The notes beneath the pieces were generated by a model, which was not told where the DNA came from, ran no database searches, and saw only the letters and a list, made by a program, of their open reading frames with translations. 64,000 bases of DNA from Romanomermis culicivorax (lineage: Eukaryota > Nematoda > Enoplea > Mermithida > Mermithidae), in assembly GCA_963922205.1 (NCBI GenBank), contig CAWUHX010000085.1, positions 620,001 through 684,000 of the forward strand. The letters are read 5' to 3'. Within the stretch, counting starts at the first letter, position 1, and every line of letters starts with the position of its first letter. Shown here piece by piece: positions 1-12,800 of the stretch. Made by a program: the position numbers and the translations under genes.

Positions 1-99
1 ATTTCGTTCACAAAAGATGTGATATCAATCAATCGATATTCTTTGTATCCATCTTGGAAGCACACATTTAGTGAGTCGAGTTTGCTATAATCTGCTCAC

Positions 100-248
100 A
101 AAAAAATTAAATGCTGATTCTTTCGTAGAGTGTGCTCTGACCATACTGGGTGACATCCATTGATCCATATCATCATCAAAATTTTGTAAAATATGATTAA
201 GGTTAATATCCTGAATTTTTTTTACGGTAAGCTTTTCAGCTTTCTTAG
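100..248 (-). other. possible coding exon, unassigned
   Basis: On the minus strand an open stretch of about 49 codons is bounded by a plausible acceptor (TTTCAAG just before position 248) and a good GTGAGC donor just after position 100. The peptide is not low-complexity and includes DDDMDQWMSPSMVRAHSTKE. I do not recognise the family and see no neighbouring exon to join it to. It could be the edge of a host gene outside the window or a transposon fragment. Confidence 0.25.
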
Positions 249-300
249 CTTGAAATTTCAAAATATAAATGAGACAACAATAATAAAATTTTATACAGAT

Positions 301-1500
301 CATTTAAGCATACTGTAGGTTAACAAAGAGAAGATCTTTTGAGTGGCTCATTTTTATGTGACTTGACATCGCTACTAAGTAGAAGAAATTGTACAAAAAT
401 ATATATCTACCATGCAGGTGAGAATTGTATATATGATAAGACCCATTTGCTGTAGTTATAGCTCACAGACAGGTTTGAAAAGCAAAAATTTGGAAACATC
501 TGAAATGTTTATGTGTGACTTTCATCTGAAGTTTGTAATATTAATAACATATGTAATAATCTATCAATTTAAAACCCTCTTATCGAAAATACTTAGAAGT
601 TGTGTCATTTCAGCTTTCCTGTGCACATGTGTATATATGTGATGCATTGATACAATTCCGTGGTTGATTTCTTATGAGTTCTGATTATGTACATTGCATT
701 TCCCTTTATTTGTAATTTTGCTTATTTTCCTTGCATTTGCCCTTTACATATTGCATGCTCTGTTCCATTTTTACTTTTCCCATGTTCTTCACTCATCGTT
801 CCATTCTTATGTGCACACTATTACTGTATTTCTGGTGCTATAATAGGGATCTCCTATAGCATAAAATAATGACACTTGGGATAAAATTAATACTTCTAGC
901 TGCCAATTTAAGGTCCCCTGACTAATCTTAGATGATAGAGGGAGCTTCCAGCAGTTTTTTACATATTTATTTTGATGTACCAAACATTTTGAAGAATTAA
1001 ACCAGAAAAAAACGTTAAAAAATCACAGAAAAACCAAAAAAAACCATTAAAAAACACTAAAATACCAAATAACCAAAAAGCTGAAATTTCAAAAGTTTGG
1101 TTTTTGCCAACCCTGATGACATTATATTATGTATTTTATTTTGCATTTCTCTTTTCATTTTGTATTGTGTAACAGCAATAAATATTTTTCATTTCATTTC
1201 AATTCATTTCAAAATTCTCCGAAAATACCTATCATTACATTCTGATAATCAAGCTGCACACCAATTTTTCCTCAAAGATTCTTTCCACATGAGAACCAAA
1301 CTCTTCACATGTTTATTGTTTTAATTTTCTGGTTTTTACATTCTAAAATGCTGGAAAATCAATTTTCACTACATTGAAATGTAAATTAAAATCATACTAA
1401 TAGATAGTAATTTTGTTTCTCATTGTTTTAGAATACAAAAATTTTCAAATAAAATTTTCAAATTTTTATATTCTAAAATGCTGGGAAATCTATCATTGCA
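301..1500. other. AT-rich intergenic DNA
   Basis: The only open frames are short, hydrophobic and low-complexity, with no family motif or splice-supported exon. I see nothing coding here. Confidence 0.5.
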
Positions 1501-1507
1501 ATAGACA

Positions 1508-1985
1508 CATACCTGTAATTTGGGGGGGATTAGGTGGACCTACCCAACCCATACATGTAATTGGGGGGAAGTGCTATGGGAACCCCCCCCAGAAATTGTC
1601 GACCATATGGCTAGCCATTGGGCGACCTCCCCCCCCAGGATTTTCCAATCCTATGGCTGGCCATATGGTAGCCCTAGGGACCCCCATAGTTTTAGTCGGA
1701 AAAATACTGAAAAATGTCATCTTTTTTCATGGAAAATGTCAAATTTTGAACAAAAAATGGTCAAAAACGTCAATTTTCTCGGCGCTTGGCACCATAAGTA
1801 CATATTTTATCATTTTTTAGACAAAAATTACTACTTTTTAAACCGTTTTTCGGACATTTTTCATGAAAAAAATCGAATTTTTTTTCCTTCAAGGACCCCT
1901 CCCCCCAAAATTTTGGGAATTACTGACCCCCGGCCCCAAAAAAGTGCTCCAACCCCCCCCCCAGACCTCGGAGCTCCGTTACATG
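1508..1985. repeat. dispersed repeat with G/C homopolymer runs
   Basis: The segment starts with CATACCTGTAA followed by a run of G and ends near TACATGTATG after several C runs. The same ends (CATACCTGTAA and its complement TTACAGGTATG) flank G/C-run segments near 4228-4497, 4860, 17910, 23487-23700 and 25390. This suggests a family of short non-autonomous elements with inverted ends. Frames reading through the C runs give proline/glycine-rich peptides and should not be called genes. Confidence 0.5.
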
Positions 1986-2214
1986 TATGACCCAACCTAG
2001 TCAACTCTACACCCAAAACCCCCAAAAATTAGGAAAAAGTACCTTTTTGGGTTTTTGCAAGTATAAATTCAGTGTGATTTTTCAGCTGATATGGATGATA
2101 ATTGTATTGAAAAATTTTCTAAACATGAGCATTTGACAACCAGCCCAGATATTCATCAAATCAGGTGAGATTTCAGCCTACAACTTGGCTGACTCTGTGA
2201 AGATGAAATGGTAA

Positions 2215-3592
2215 GTCTAAGGCAGAATGTCAGGAAGAATGCTGGAGCTGTGCCTTATTATCAATCTGATGGGCAATATTTTTTCCTAGGTAAGTTTCAT
2301 GAAATTAGCTGTTTACTCTTCTCGATAATAATAAAACAATTTTTATCATTATGTCATAATCCATTGGTAAAAATTGATTAAATATATTTTTTTAATTTCA
2401 GGCCTGCAAATAATTGCCCAGAGGTCACTGTTTCGAAAATTTACATCAAACATTGTGTGTATGGATGCCACCCATGGCATTAATTCAAAAAATTGTTACT
2501 TGCCACAGTTTTGGTATTGGATGATAATCGGCGAGGATTGCCAGTAGCTTGGTTCTTGTGCAACCTAGAAAATGAACAAAGCTCAACAATATTTTTGAAG
2601 GCCCTTAAGAAAGGGTAAATTTTCATATAATTGACTTTTTCTGATTTAAATGCTGAAAACTCTCATCTTGATTATTTCATTGAAGTTCATAGAATTTTGT
2701 CTAGATTATGTACTATGCTGCCATAAGCATTCTGAAGAAAATGATCTGCTAAGAGTGCAATTTTTTGATGGAAAGTTTTCTGGGAAGTTAAATCAGCAAA
2801 AGTGAAAAATAATCCAGACACTTTTTATGCTGTTAAGTGAGGCACTTTATTATAATACAGCTTATACAAAAATTGCACCAGTTTTGTACTGAAAAAATAA
2901 TGAACAGAATTTTGAGTATTTGGATTTTTCATTTTCATCCATTTTCCCTATGTTTAGTGTACATATTTTATTTCTAGAAAAATCAGTGATCAGTGCCTGT
3001 CAATTTAAATGTAGATCATGTTGAGTTTGCATTGAAATCATTTTTTGGTAGCCAGATATACCTGCAAGCATATTCACTGTATCCATTCTTTGCAATTGAA
3101 CCAACAAAATCTATGTTATCCACAATTTGAATTGCCAGAAGAAAGATCAACCAATGAATGTGTTGATATTTTGTGAGCAGAAACAACAGACAAAATTGTC
3201 AAGGTTGTGGAAAAATTGACAAAAATTTTAATGAAGGAATGTGTCTGTCAAAGTTTATCAATTAATCCAAGAGCTGAGGAAGTTGCATTGAGCAGATTGA
3301 ATGAAGTCTATACAATAATTGCATCTTCAAATTATGGAAGTCCAATGTCTCAGCCTCATTATGCTGCTAATAAAATAAGTAAATTCATTTGTTACTCAAA
3401 TCAGTAACTCAATTTTATTAAATTCATTTCTTATAACATTTTGTACCTATACAGAACTGTAAACAGCTGTGAAAAGGTTTTTTCAGAACTCAGACAAAAA
3501 ATAGCGCTATCGAAAAAGAAAACTGTTGTGCCAACTTTGGCCTACTTTACCAAATATATTTTGTTTGACAGTTTTTTGCTTGTAGGAGCATA
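2215..3592 (+). pseudogene. broken MULE-type transposase
   Basis: This resembles a Mutator-like (MULE) DDE transposase. One exon, after an acceptor near 2400, encodes VCMDATHGINS, the usual first catalytic block with the motif DATHG. A frame change follows, and the next block reads VLVLDDNRRGLPVAWFLCN, the typical second block (D, then G-PVAW). About 500 bp downstream, fragments such as YTCKHIHCIH look like the SWIM zinc finger that follows MULE transposase domains. An open frame from 3207 to 3407 and a short exon-like stretch from about 3456 to 3592 continue the tail. Introns are likely, but the frame change between the catalytic blocks and stops in the SWIM region show decay. No terminal repeats or target duplication were identified. 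Confidence 0.6.
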
Positions 3593-4227
3593 ATTTTGCT
3601 AACATTGAGAAAAAGCTTGACATATGCATTAATCCTACACTTCTTCAGAATTTGAAGCCCCAAAAGAGATTCGGCAATAAATTGAAGTGATATCCTTGCT
3701 GAAAAATTAATATATTTTTATCATTGTTTCCATACTGTAATTGTTTTTGTGCACTATGCGCATTGTATTTTCATTGAAAATGGTCATTTTATTTTATAAT
3801 TTGCTTATAATTCTATCGAATTCATAATGCTTGTAAATAGAAGCCTTATTTATATACTAGTTAGCTTTTCACCCACATTCGTGGCATTATCATGATTTTG
3901 AAGGTAAGTTTGACGTTTTGCGCTCTGATTAACAGTTTACTGTATTGATGGCTTTACGCTGTGACGCTTGTTATTGAAGATCGTTAAATTAATCAATCAC
4001 ATGAGATATTTCAGGTGGCGACAACTATTAGTCACGCTCGAGCTGGATTATGACATCTCATGATTATTATAATCATTAACAGTGTGGAGTATCAGAAAAC
4101 ATCAAAGTCTGAACCATAAAAAATGCAGCTATTGACCTTGAACTCCAAATTTTTTTGGAATTTGGCGAATAGGCCCAAAATTTTATTCACATTTTCAGAT
4201 ATATTTTGCTTTGCTGAAGAAACTGGC

Positions 4228-4497
4228 TCATACCCGTAAATAGGGGAAGGGTCTTGGGTAGTTGGGTAGTTATCGATGACTCCCTCTGGCTCTGACTGAG
4301 TTGACGGGTCTCTCTATCAATTACAGGCAGGGCCGTGCGCTGGATTTTTTCATGAGGGGGGCGGACTAAATTTTTTTCACTAAATAGCCCCAGAAAATGT
4401 CGATTTTACGCGATACACTGTGTGCATACTGCTTCAAAGGGGGGGGGGGGCGGCCGCCCCCCACCCTCCTTGTGCACCGCCCTGATTACAGGTATGT
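4228..4497. repeat. short dispersed repeat, CATACC(C/T)GTAA ends
   Basis: The left end reads CATACCCGTAA and the right end ATTACAGGTATG, with a run of G and C near 4440. It belongs to the same family as the repeat at 1508-1985. Confidence 0.5.
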
Positions 4498-4548
4498 AAA
4501 CATTATTTTATCATCCGATTTTTGCTCAGATCACAGATAAAATAATCG

Positions 4549-4860
4549 TTGATGATGATTTTGTGCCATTCCAGATTTTTTTGTGCCAAAAACCATGTTT
4601 TGGCACAAAAAAAACACTGGTTGGAACCCCCACCCAGCCCAACTTGGTCCACCCTATACCCAACGGAACCCCCCAAACTCGGAAAATTGCAAAAAAATAG
4701 GAAAAAGTGTTGTTTTTGTGGAAATTTTGGAAATTTTTTCGACCTTTTTGGGCCTTTTTCGGCCCGCCTCCCCCAAATTTCGGAAATGTTGGGACCCCCA
4801 TCCCAAAAAAATGTTGGATTTACCCTCCCCCGACTGGTTGTAGCTGTTACAGGTATGCTC
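4549..4860. repeat. dispersed repeat with TTGTGCCA palindromes
   Basis: The segment holds TTGTGCCA and TGGCACAA in opposite orientation, C-rich tracts, and a right end TGTTACAGGTATG. Related sequence recurs at about 17400-17925 (with C/G-rich flanks), 28980-29060 and 30880-30970. The overlapping open frames on both strands are compositional. Confidence 0.5.
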
Positions 4861-5570
4861 CTGAACTAATGATTGAGAACCAAAACCAAAAATATTAATA
4901 TTCGGCATTGTTTTATGAACTAAATATTTCTTCTCTCTTGTATACTGAAAATGTTTTTCTCCAAATAGCAATATAAATCATCCTAAAACGCTTTTTGCTT
5001 CTGAAATGTTTTCAACAAAGAGCGCGATTTGAGGGGTCAGCCTTCAGCAGTGACGATGTGGAAAAAAATCAAAGTGAATGCACCGAGAAATTTCGAGACC
5101 TAAATTATCATAGAAAAAAATGCGTTTCTCTACATCAAATATTCACGAATTTCAAACAAAATAATGGCAGAACAGCCGAAAATTTTTCTCCACCAAAGGC
5201 CGTATTTGACCGAACAAAAAAAACCATGGGATAAGAACACTATAAACAAATAGATAAGCACATTTAAAATATGAAACACAGTTCTTTGACAAATCCTATT
5301 GACTAAACAAAATAAGGTTAAGAAATAAAAATGCATGGCGCTAGAATTCCCCAACATTTTCTTGCTACAGTATATTCTAGAGAATATTCGAACAGATTCG
5401 AAGGAATTAATACAGGTGGAAATTTATCGATTTTTTGACAGGCAGTGTTGTCAAGCCCAAATGGCATTAGTGAAAACGCCGTGAGGTGACGGGGATGTAA
5501 GTGCCATAGTCTCATATTGCAGTATGTACGCCAAAGGTAAGAGCCTATGGCCACAGACCCCTTAGGCAAC
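4861..5570. other. no recognised gene
   Basis: A 79-codon frame at 4995-5234 is not low-complexity, but I do not recognise it and it has no convincing splice context. Nothing else is supported. Confidence 0.4.
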
Positions 5571-5574
5571 ACGG

Positions 5575-6260
5575 AGCATTGCCGTTGCTGACACCAGAAT
5601 AGGACTGTAAAGTCTCAATCCCAATATTGGAATAGAAACATTATCATTGCTGACATCAGTAGGTAGGGCCCTAAGGCCAGCAGCCCTGCTACGGCAACAC
5701 AGAGCATCGCTGTTGCTGATGTCAAAAGGTAAGAGCTGAGTTTCAGTTATCCTTCAACAATGATATGAGATGCAGTTGTTGCAGACGTCAGATGTGTGGT
5801 TTGTAAGGCCTCACATCTTCGAACAACAACACATAGCATTGATGTTGCTGAGGTCAAGGACTGGAACCGGTATACCCCATCAGTCCTAGTGCAACAACAG
5901 GAACCTTTGCTGTTGCGGACGTCAGGGAGATAGTGCCGTATGGTCACTATCCCGCAATGACAACATGTTACATTGCCATTGCTGACGTCAGAGGTAGAGC
6001 TGGAGGGCCACCCACCCCTTAAAGCAACAGCAAGGGATGCAGCTGTTGCAGATGCAGGGGGCCGATACAGAAAACCAGCAACCGCTGAACAGCTACATGC
6101 TATGCAACCATTGCTGACATGAGAGGCATAACCTAACTGATCAGGCCTCAGTGCAACAGCAGGATGTGAGGTAGTTGCGGATGTCAGAAGTAGGGTCCCT
6201 AAGACACATCGCCTCATAACAACAACATGATAAGCTGTTGTTGTTGACGTCAGTGGTCAC
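5575..6260. repeat. 66-bp minisatellite, about 11 units, with CRE-like sites
   Basis: A block of the form TTGCTGACGTCAG or a close variant recurs about every 64-67 bp (near 5583, 5647, 5713, 5780, 5845, 5911, 5978, 6044, 6110, 6176 and 6239). Two units contain the full palindrome TGACGTCA and several others TGAC(A/G)TCA or GACGTCA. Because the period is close to 22 codons, a minus-strand frame stays open from 6217 to 5747 and gives a 22-residue repeat. I read that as a by-product of the repeat. Confidence 0.7.
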
Positions 6261-9110
6261 AATCGGTAAGATCATCACCACACGCAAATACCCAGAGAGA
6301 CAGAAGAGGAAGAAGACCATACAGTAGGTGAGAAAATAATAATAATGCCCTACTGAAGGGTCGCCAACTATGACCTATGTGTGACCGGTTGGAAAAAAAA
6401 TTTTTTTTTTTGAAATGGATTAAGAATGTTTGATTTAGTAGAAAGGGAAAGAATAAAATTTCAATTTGTTTGTTTAGAAGGAAGAGAAAGTAGGTTAGGG
6501 GTTTTTATTTGATTTGATTTTTTGAGATGAGAAAAGTTATTGGGTGAAAAAGTTATTGTAATTGGCATCACACATTACATATAGAAGACTGAGAAAATAA
6601 AAAAATAAACGAAATAAAATAAAATTTGAGGCTGAAGAGATAAGCAATGTGATCTGCTAAGTACGATGTTATATGTGTCAACAGTATGATTTGGCTTGTT
6701 TGGCCGGAAAATGAGCAACTTGGCTAGTGCTAAGTGAAGATAAGAAAAAGGTTTGAAAAAGTGTGTTGACACAAATACCAGACACAGATAACAAATCACG
6801 ACCACACTTGACATCCAGAATCAAGAGTGGAAGGAGTTACTGTATCTCGTGATCGGAGATCCCAAAACCCTCAGGGCTGTAAAACCTCATGGGCTGTGAT
6901 ATGCAAGTACCTGTACCCTGGTATACTGTAGTTAGAGTACGTGCAAATTGCAGTCGTACTGTAACCAAATAGCCATACGGCGGTACAGTAACCTATTGGA
7001 TCACACCCAGTGGAGGAAAGCCCAATTTAAAGAGAATGATAGAGAAAAATGATAAAAAGGATTAGAGGAGATTTAGGCAGAATACTCTATTTAAACTCAA
7101 CTCTGGGAAATTTTGACTCTTGGGGATCGACTCTGAGAAAAACCTAACGCCAGGGGATTTATTAAAGCTTAGGGGCGGCACAACACGCATAAGGCGATAA
7201 ATTACACACAAGAATCATCAATTTGATCACTGGTTAGGGCTTATCCAGACTGACAGTAATAAAACTCTACTCAAAGGCGGTGCTGTTGGAGTTGGCGACA
7301 AAACTCGAACATAAGGGTCATTTCTGACCTAAGAGGCAGTGTACCTGCTTAAGGGCGTATCCGACTTATATGAGGGCTAAGGATCATCCTAAGAGGCAGT
7401 AGTCCTGCTCAGAATGCGAATCAGCTGACTTAAGAGAGGTTTCCCCACTCAAGTGGCTATTCTCATGATTTGAGTGAGGTTTCCCCACACAAACCCAAAT
7501 TTTACCGAAATGAAAGAGGTATCTCCATTCAAAAGGGTAAAAGGTTCATTCCTAAGGACTGTGAAGCCAGACTTAAAGGTCGATTTTCCAGCCTCGCCAT
7601 GTCACATTAACTGAATTGGGAGCCATGTCACATTAGGTAGATCCCGTGATCAGTCACATTGATGTGCAAAACCCATACCATATCTGGTAAAAAATACAGC
7701 CATGCCACTGTAGGTGACATGCTGTGACCCCGTTCGGTGGCTCCGTTAATATATTCAGTTCAGGAACCTAACCCAGCTGGTACTACTCCAGGAAAACCTA
7801 TGGTGTACCTCGGCCTTGTCCTAGGGTTCAGCTGTAGAATAATGGACAATGCAGCCATGTCAGGGGTGGCAATCCGTAGTCCTCATTCACAGAGAATGAG
7901 GGACTCTGCCACTGGTGGAATGGCTTACTGTAGGGGACCCAATTGTTAACCTAAATCCCCTAATTGACCCTGACCTTAAGGGTCCGAGGGCTTTCTCAAA
8001 TGAGGGTACTCTCAAGGGAAAATTGGCTTAAGGAGGATTCCCACAAATATACCCTGAACAATACTAACCACTGAGAAGACTCACTAAATCCTCTTCTCAA
8101 AGTACTCAGCCCTAGGCGATGGGTTCAAGGGTCAAACGTGGGTCCTGGGGATGGCAGGGAAGCAGGTTGGATAATCTGAAAGCGATTCGACGTGGAGGGT
8201 AAACCAATGTGAGTCGGTGGGGGAGGGTATCAAAGCATTCCTCGGGGAGGCGACGGGGGTTCTCGATCAATAGGTGATGGGGTAAACTCCTAAGGTTGGG
8301 TTACGGTACCTGGCAACGCAAGGGAGACCGAAGGTGAATATGTAAATTTATTAATGAAGGGCGGTGGACGCAGGTACAATATGCAAATTTATAATAAACA
8401 ATGTTGACGAATGCGGAGTTGCAAGCTAAAAATGCAGAAGATGGTTTGGGCTCAAAAATGAGTGCAAAATTAACAAAACAAGCCCTTTTAAAGGGCCCCG
8501 TAATCTACAGTATGCCTTGTGCAGAGTTAAGACACACCCAAGCTAACTTCTGCAGCCGACATAGCTGCAGAAGATGCCTATGGTCACATAGACATTTTCC
8601 AGTTCACTAGGTTAAGCATTGGGGCGAGTTTTTACTCTCCATGCTTGGCATAGGAACGTCATCTAGTGAGAATTTCCAATTAGGCGTTTCACGGTGCAAA
8701 ACGTCGCTAGTTTTTACTGATAAGAGGTGCACGTTGTGCTCTAATTACAGCGATGAGCTTGGAAAGCTTATCTTAAACAGAAATTCTTGACTAGCAGGTT
8801 ACATACCATAGTCTATGTGTATATCAAAAAGTAACAAATTGAAACGGAAATAAAAGTGCACAAATGAAACAGAAACGAAATATAAAAAAGTACACACAGA
8901 AATTGCATGTGAAAATTATAAAAACGAAATGTAAAATTGATGTAAATTAATGTAACACAAACTGTGGCGAAAAACATAACGAAAAAGTATGATGTGAATC
9001 ACGTGATGCTGGGCGAAATTCATTGGCACGTGACAGTAGAATGAGTTTGAACCCACTACCGTAAGCCTCCTTTGTTTAGAGAGATTGGTTAAAATTTTTA
9101 GAGAGAGTAA
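6261..9110. other. long stretch with no supported gene
   Basis: From 7300 to 7560 there are loose internal repeats around AAGAGGCAGT and GAGGTTTCCCCAC. From about 8840 to 9000 the DNA is purine-rich and simple. I found no transposase, polymerase or capsid motif. This is where the left part of Polinton A would be expected, but I cannot recognise it. Confidence 0.4.
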
Positions 9111-9118
9111 AAAGTGGT

Positions 9119-9310
9119 TGTAAGTATAATAAATATCTTGGACATGTATCCTACACTAGTCTGTTATTTTGATGGCTATGTAAGAGGTGGGGTTATAAGC
9201 ATAATAAATATTCAGGGCATATATCCTACAGTAGTCTGTTTTTTTGATGGTTATGTAAGAAGTGAGGTTATAAGCAAAAGAAATATTCCAGCTCTATGTC
9301 CTACAGTAAC
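9119..9310. repeat. 75-bp tandem repeat, about 2.5 units
   Basis: Units start near 9120, 9195 and 9270 with (A/G)TAAG(T/C)A(T/A)AA(T/G)AAAT. The first two share CCTACA(C/G)TAGTCTGTT and GATGG(C/T)TATGTAAGA. It lies about 560 bp upstream of the Polinton polymerase. Confidence 0.7.
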
Positions 9311-9866
9311 CAATTGTTCTGTCATATACATATAGAACGTAGTGAAAATAAATGTGTGTTGTGCATCATAGTAATCTTCAAGGTCAAAGCCAGAGAAAAT
9401 AATTGTGTTTGAACATTATAGTAATCGTAAAGGTCGAAGCTAGAGAAACAATATAGCCTCGTGTGCGTGAGTTATAATGATCTTTAAAGCTTTTCTCCGT
9501 AAAAAGAAAAGATGGTACAACAGGGTTATAAACAGCTATTACATTTCTTTTATAGTATTAAGAATCAAAACAAAAATAGTTGTACTATAAAACAGGTGCT
9601 TCAACCAGTTTTAACTGGTTATATGCTAGTAAAATAAGCTAAAGAAATGATACAGCCACATGTTCATGAGTTATAGAGGTCTTTAAAGCTTTCCCATGAT
9701 AAAAAAGAAAACTACTGAGACAGGGTCCTAAACAATAATTAGAACTCTACCATAGAATTAATAGTTTTTGCTAATTTACAAAATATTTTTCATTATTACT
9801 GTATAAATTTAGGTAAATATGTGTGTTTTCTAGTTTTTTCTAGTTTCAATTTTGATAATCTTTATA

Positions 9867-12800
9867 ATGAAACCTATTTACGATCATATCACTTCAGATG
9901 AGGATGACATACCTATGGAAATTATAGAGGATATTACTTCCGATGAAGAAGAAGTAGTTGTGGATGTGGATGAGGATTTAGAAAATATTACCTATGAGGA
10001 AGAGTAAGAAGAAGAACAGGAAAAAATGCTTGATAATAATAATAATATTTTGGATGAAGAAGGAACTATTATAGATTATAAAAATGACGAAAATGATCAG
10101 TACAAAAGTTATACACTACACAGTTCCAATGGAGAAGAAATTTACGAACCAGTTCGAATTGGCCGTGGGGGTATAACAAACTCATCTTTTGTTGCATATG
10201 ATTTTTTCGAATTAGCTCTACCTAGTACCATAAATATCAGACGTTTTAATACCAAAGGTCATGAGTACTCTTTGAACTTTCATAATGTTGAAGGTATGGA
10301 TGATTTAAATGCTCAACTTGCACCAACATTTCAACGTATAGTTGAGCGAATTTCTAAGAATGTCCTCGATAATGTGCTTATGGGGTTTTCCTTTGACCAT
10401 CTGGATTTGACAAAAGGTCCCATTTTGATGCCTTTTAGACTGCAACATGTGTTAACAGGTGATTTGATCATAAACACTCTTAATTCTCTTCTTCAATAAA
10501 ATGAATGAATTCAAATTGATAGTCCACAAGCTACAATTTGCACTATTGTTGTTGTAACACCATGTGAGGATCATGGTAAGCTAATTAAATTACCTACTCA
10601 CTTGGTTGCATTTTAACATTTTTTAAAAACATCTTTTCTTTTCTTTCTATTTTTCTTTGCTTATTTTCTTTTTTAATTTTAAGGTATTTACAATGCTCAT
10701 CAATATTAAAAACATAATGATTTCCTGAAAGACAAGTGTTGCATAATTGAAATCCATAATGACAATAATTTGTGTTTTGTGCTAGAGCTCTCATAGTTGC
10801 TAGAGCTTACGTTCATAAAAAAGATTGGAAGGCAATGTATAAATGGGAAAATATACGAAAGTCTGACAAGAAAAAAATCTACTACAAACAAAGGCTGCCA
10901 AAGAATTGATGACCCAGGCAATTAGCTAATTATCAAGGGTCTTGCAGATTTCATCAATGGGAAAAACTTCAAAGTGTTCTATAATGCAATTATCAAATCA
11001 AAATTTTTAGCAAAGAACGGTTTAAGGATTTAATACTTAGAGGTTAGCATATTTTTAGCTTTCTACAATTATTGTGTGCACATTTAGAGTTTTAAGGACC
11101 TGAAGCAACACATGTTTTGAAAATTTACCACCACGATAATCATTACTCAGTCATTACAAAGATTGCCTGGTTTATTTACTCAGTCATTACAGAGATTGTC
11201 TGGTTTATCAGCTACTTTTGTCTTTATTGTAATTTAGCCTGCAATAACAAAGTGGAAGATAGATGCAAAAACTTTTGCTCTTTGTGTTACAATACAGCCC
11301 CATGTAATCAGTTTAATGCTCAAAAATGCAAATATTGTTGCAGATATGTAAAAAACGACAACTGTTTTGCTCGACACGAGTTTGTTTCTACTCAAAAAAG
11401 ACAACCAAAATGTCAAGAAACTAGAGTATCTATTTGTGACCATTTCAAAGTGTGTGAGCAATGTGGTACTTTGGTTAGGTGAGCACATTCTAAGCCTTGC
11501 CAATACTTGCCTAGTTGATCATGAAACAGGAATTATAGATGAGTGTCCAATTAATTAAAAATTTGTTTTTTATGATTTTGAGACTACGCAGGAAAAAGTT
11601 TTATGACAAACAGAACTAGGGGATGTATTTGAACATAAACTAAATTTATGCATTGTTCATACTGCATGTGATCAGTGTTGTCAAAGCTAAGGAGATTTTT
11701 GTTGCAATACATGTAGTCAATGCGAGCAGGTATTCAAAGGATCTACATGTCTAAACAATTTCTGTAAGTACTTTTTTGGAAAAGATATGAAAAACATTAC
11801 AGCAATAGCACATCATTCTTGAGGATTTGATGGACAATTTATAATGCAGTTTTTGTATCGTAATGGACATCATAAACTACATATCATTAATAAGGGTGAA
11901 TTAGTAAATTGTTTTTATAGTTTTTTCATTTTCATCTATTTATTTATTTATTTATTTTAGGTTTAGAGTTGATGTGTATCAAAGTAGGATCAATAAAAAT
12001 TATTGATTCTCTGAACTTTCTTCCAATGCCTTTGGCGGCTCTACCGAAAACATTTGGAATAAGTGAAATATGTAAAGGATATTTCCCGCATTCCTTTAAT
12101 AGAAAAGAAAATTAGGGATATATTGGCCCATATCCTTCATCAGACATGTATGGTTACAATGCTATGAAACCTGCAGCTCATGCCACATTTCTGGATTGGT
12201 ATAATGGAAAGCTTGAAGCAGTAAGTTTGCAGAAGTATAAAGTTTTGCATTTAAATGGGTCATTGTTTAGGGATGTCAATTTAATTTTGATAATGAGTTA
12301 CTTGACTACTGTCGTAGTGATGTGCAAGTTTTACGACAATGTTGCATGAAATTTCGAGATATTTTTATGGAAAAAACAGATGTTGATCCTTTTGAAAATT
12401 CATAACCATTGCTAGTGCTTGCAACTTAGTTTTCCGACGTTTATTTTTGAAGCCAAATAGTATTGGTGTAATACCCTACAAAAGTTACGGTAAAGAAGAA
12501 AGACAGTCTGTTATCACCTTAAAATGGTTAAAATGGTTAAACCTATAAAAATGAGAAACTGTATATTCAACATAAACTTAATGGTGGTGAAGTTCAAATT
12601 GGAAAATACAAGGTTGATGGTTTATCAGGTAATTTTGTCAAAAATTTTAAAAATTTTAATATCTATTAAGGAACAACTGTATATGAATTTTATGGTTGTT
12701 ATTGGCATCATTGTCCAAAATGTATGAAAAATAAGCATCAATTAACAGCTGATGATGATACAGAAGCAAGCGATGGATGTGAGCGTACATTTAATCATGC

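Noticed and set aside
1413-1990. Overlapping 135- and 156-codon frames
   Set aside because: They read through C and G homopolymer runs of a dispersed repeat.
5747-6217. 156-codon minus-strand frame with a 22-residue repeat
   Set aside because: It is a consequence of a 66-bp minisatellite whose period is a multiple of three; no domain or splice support.
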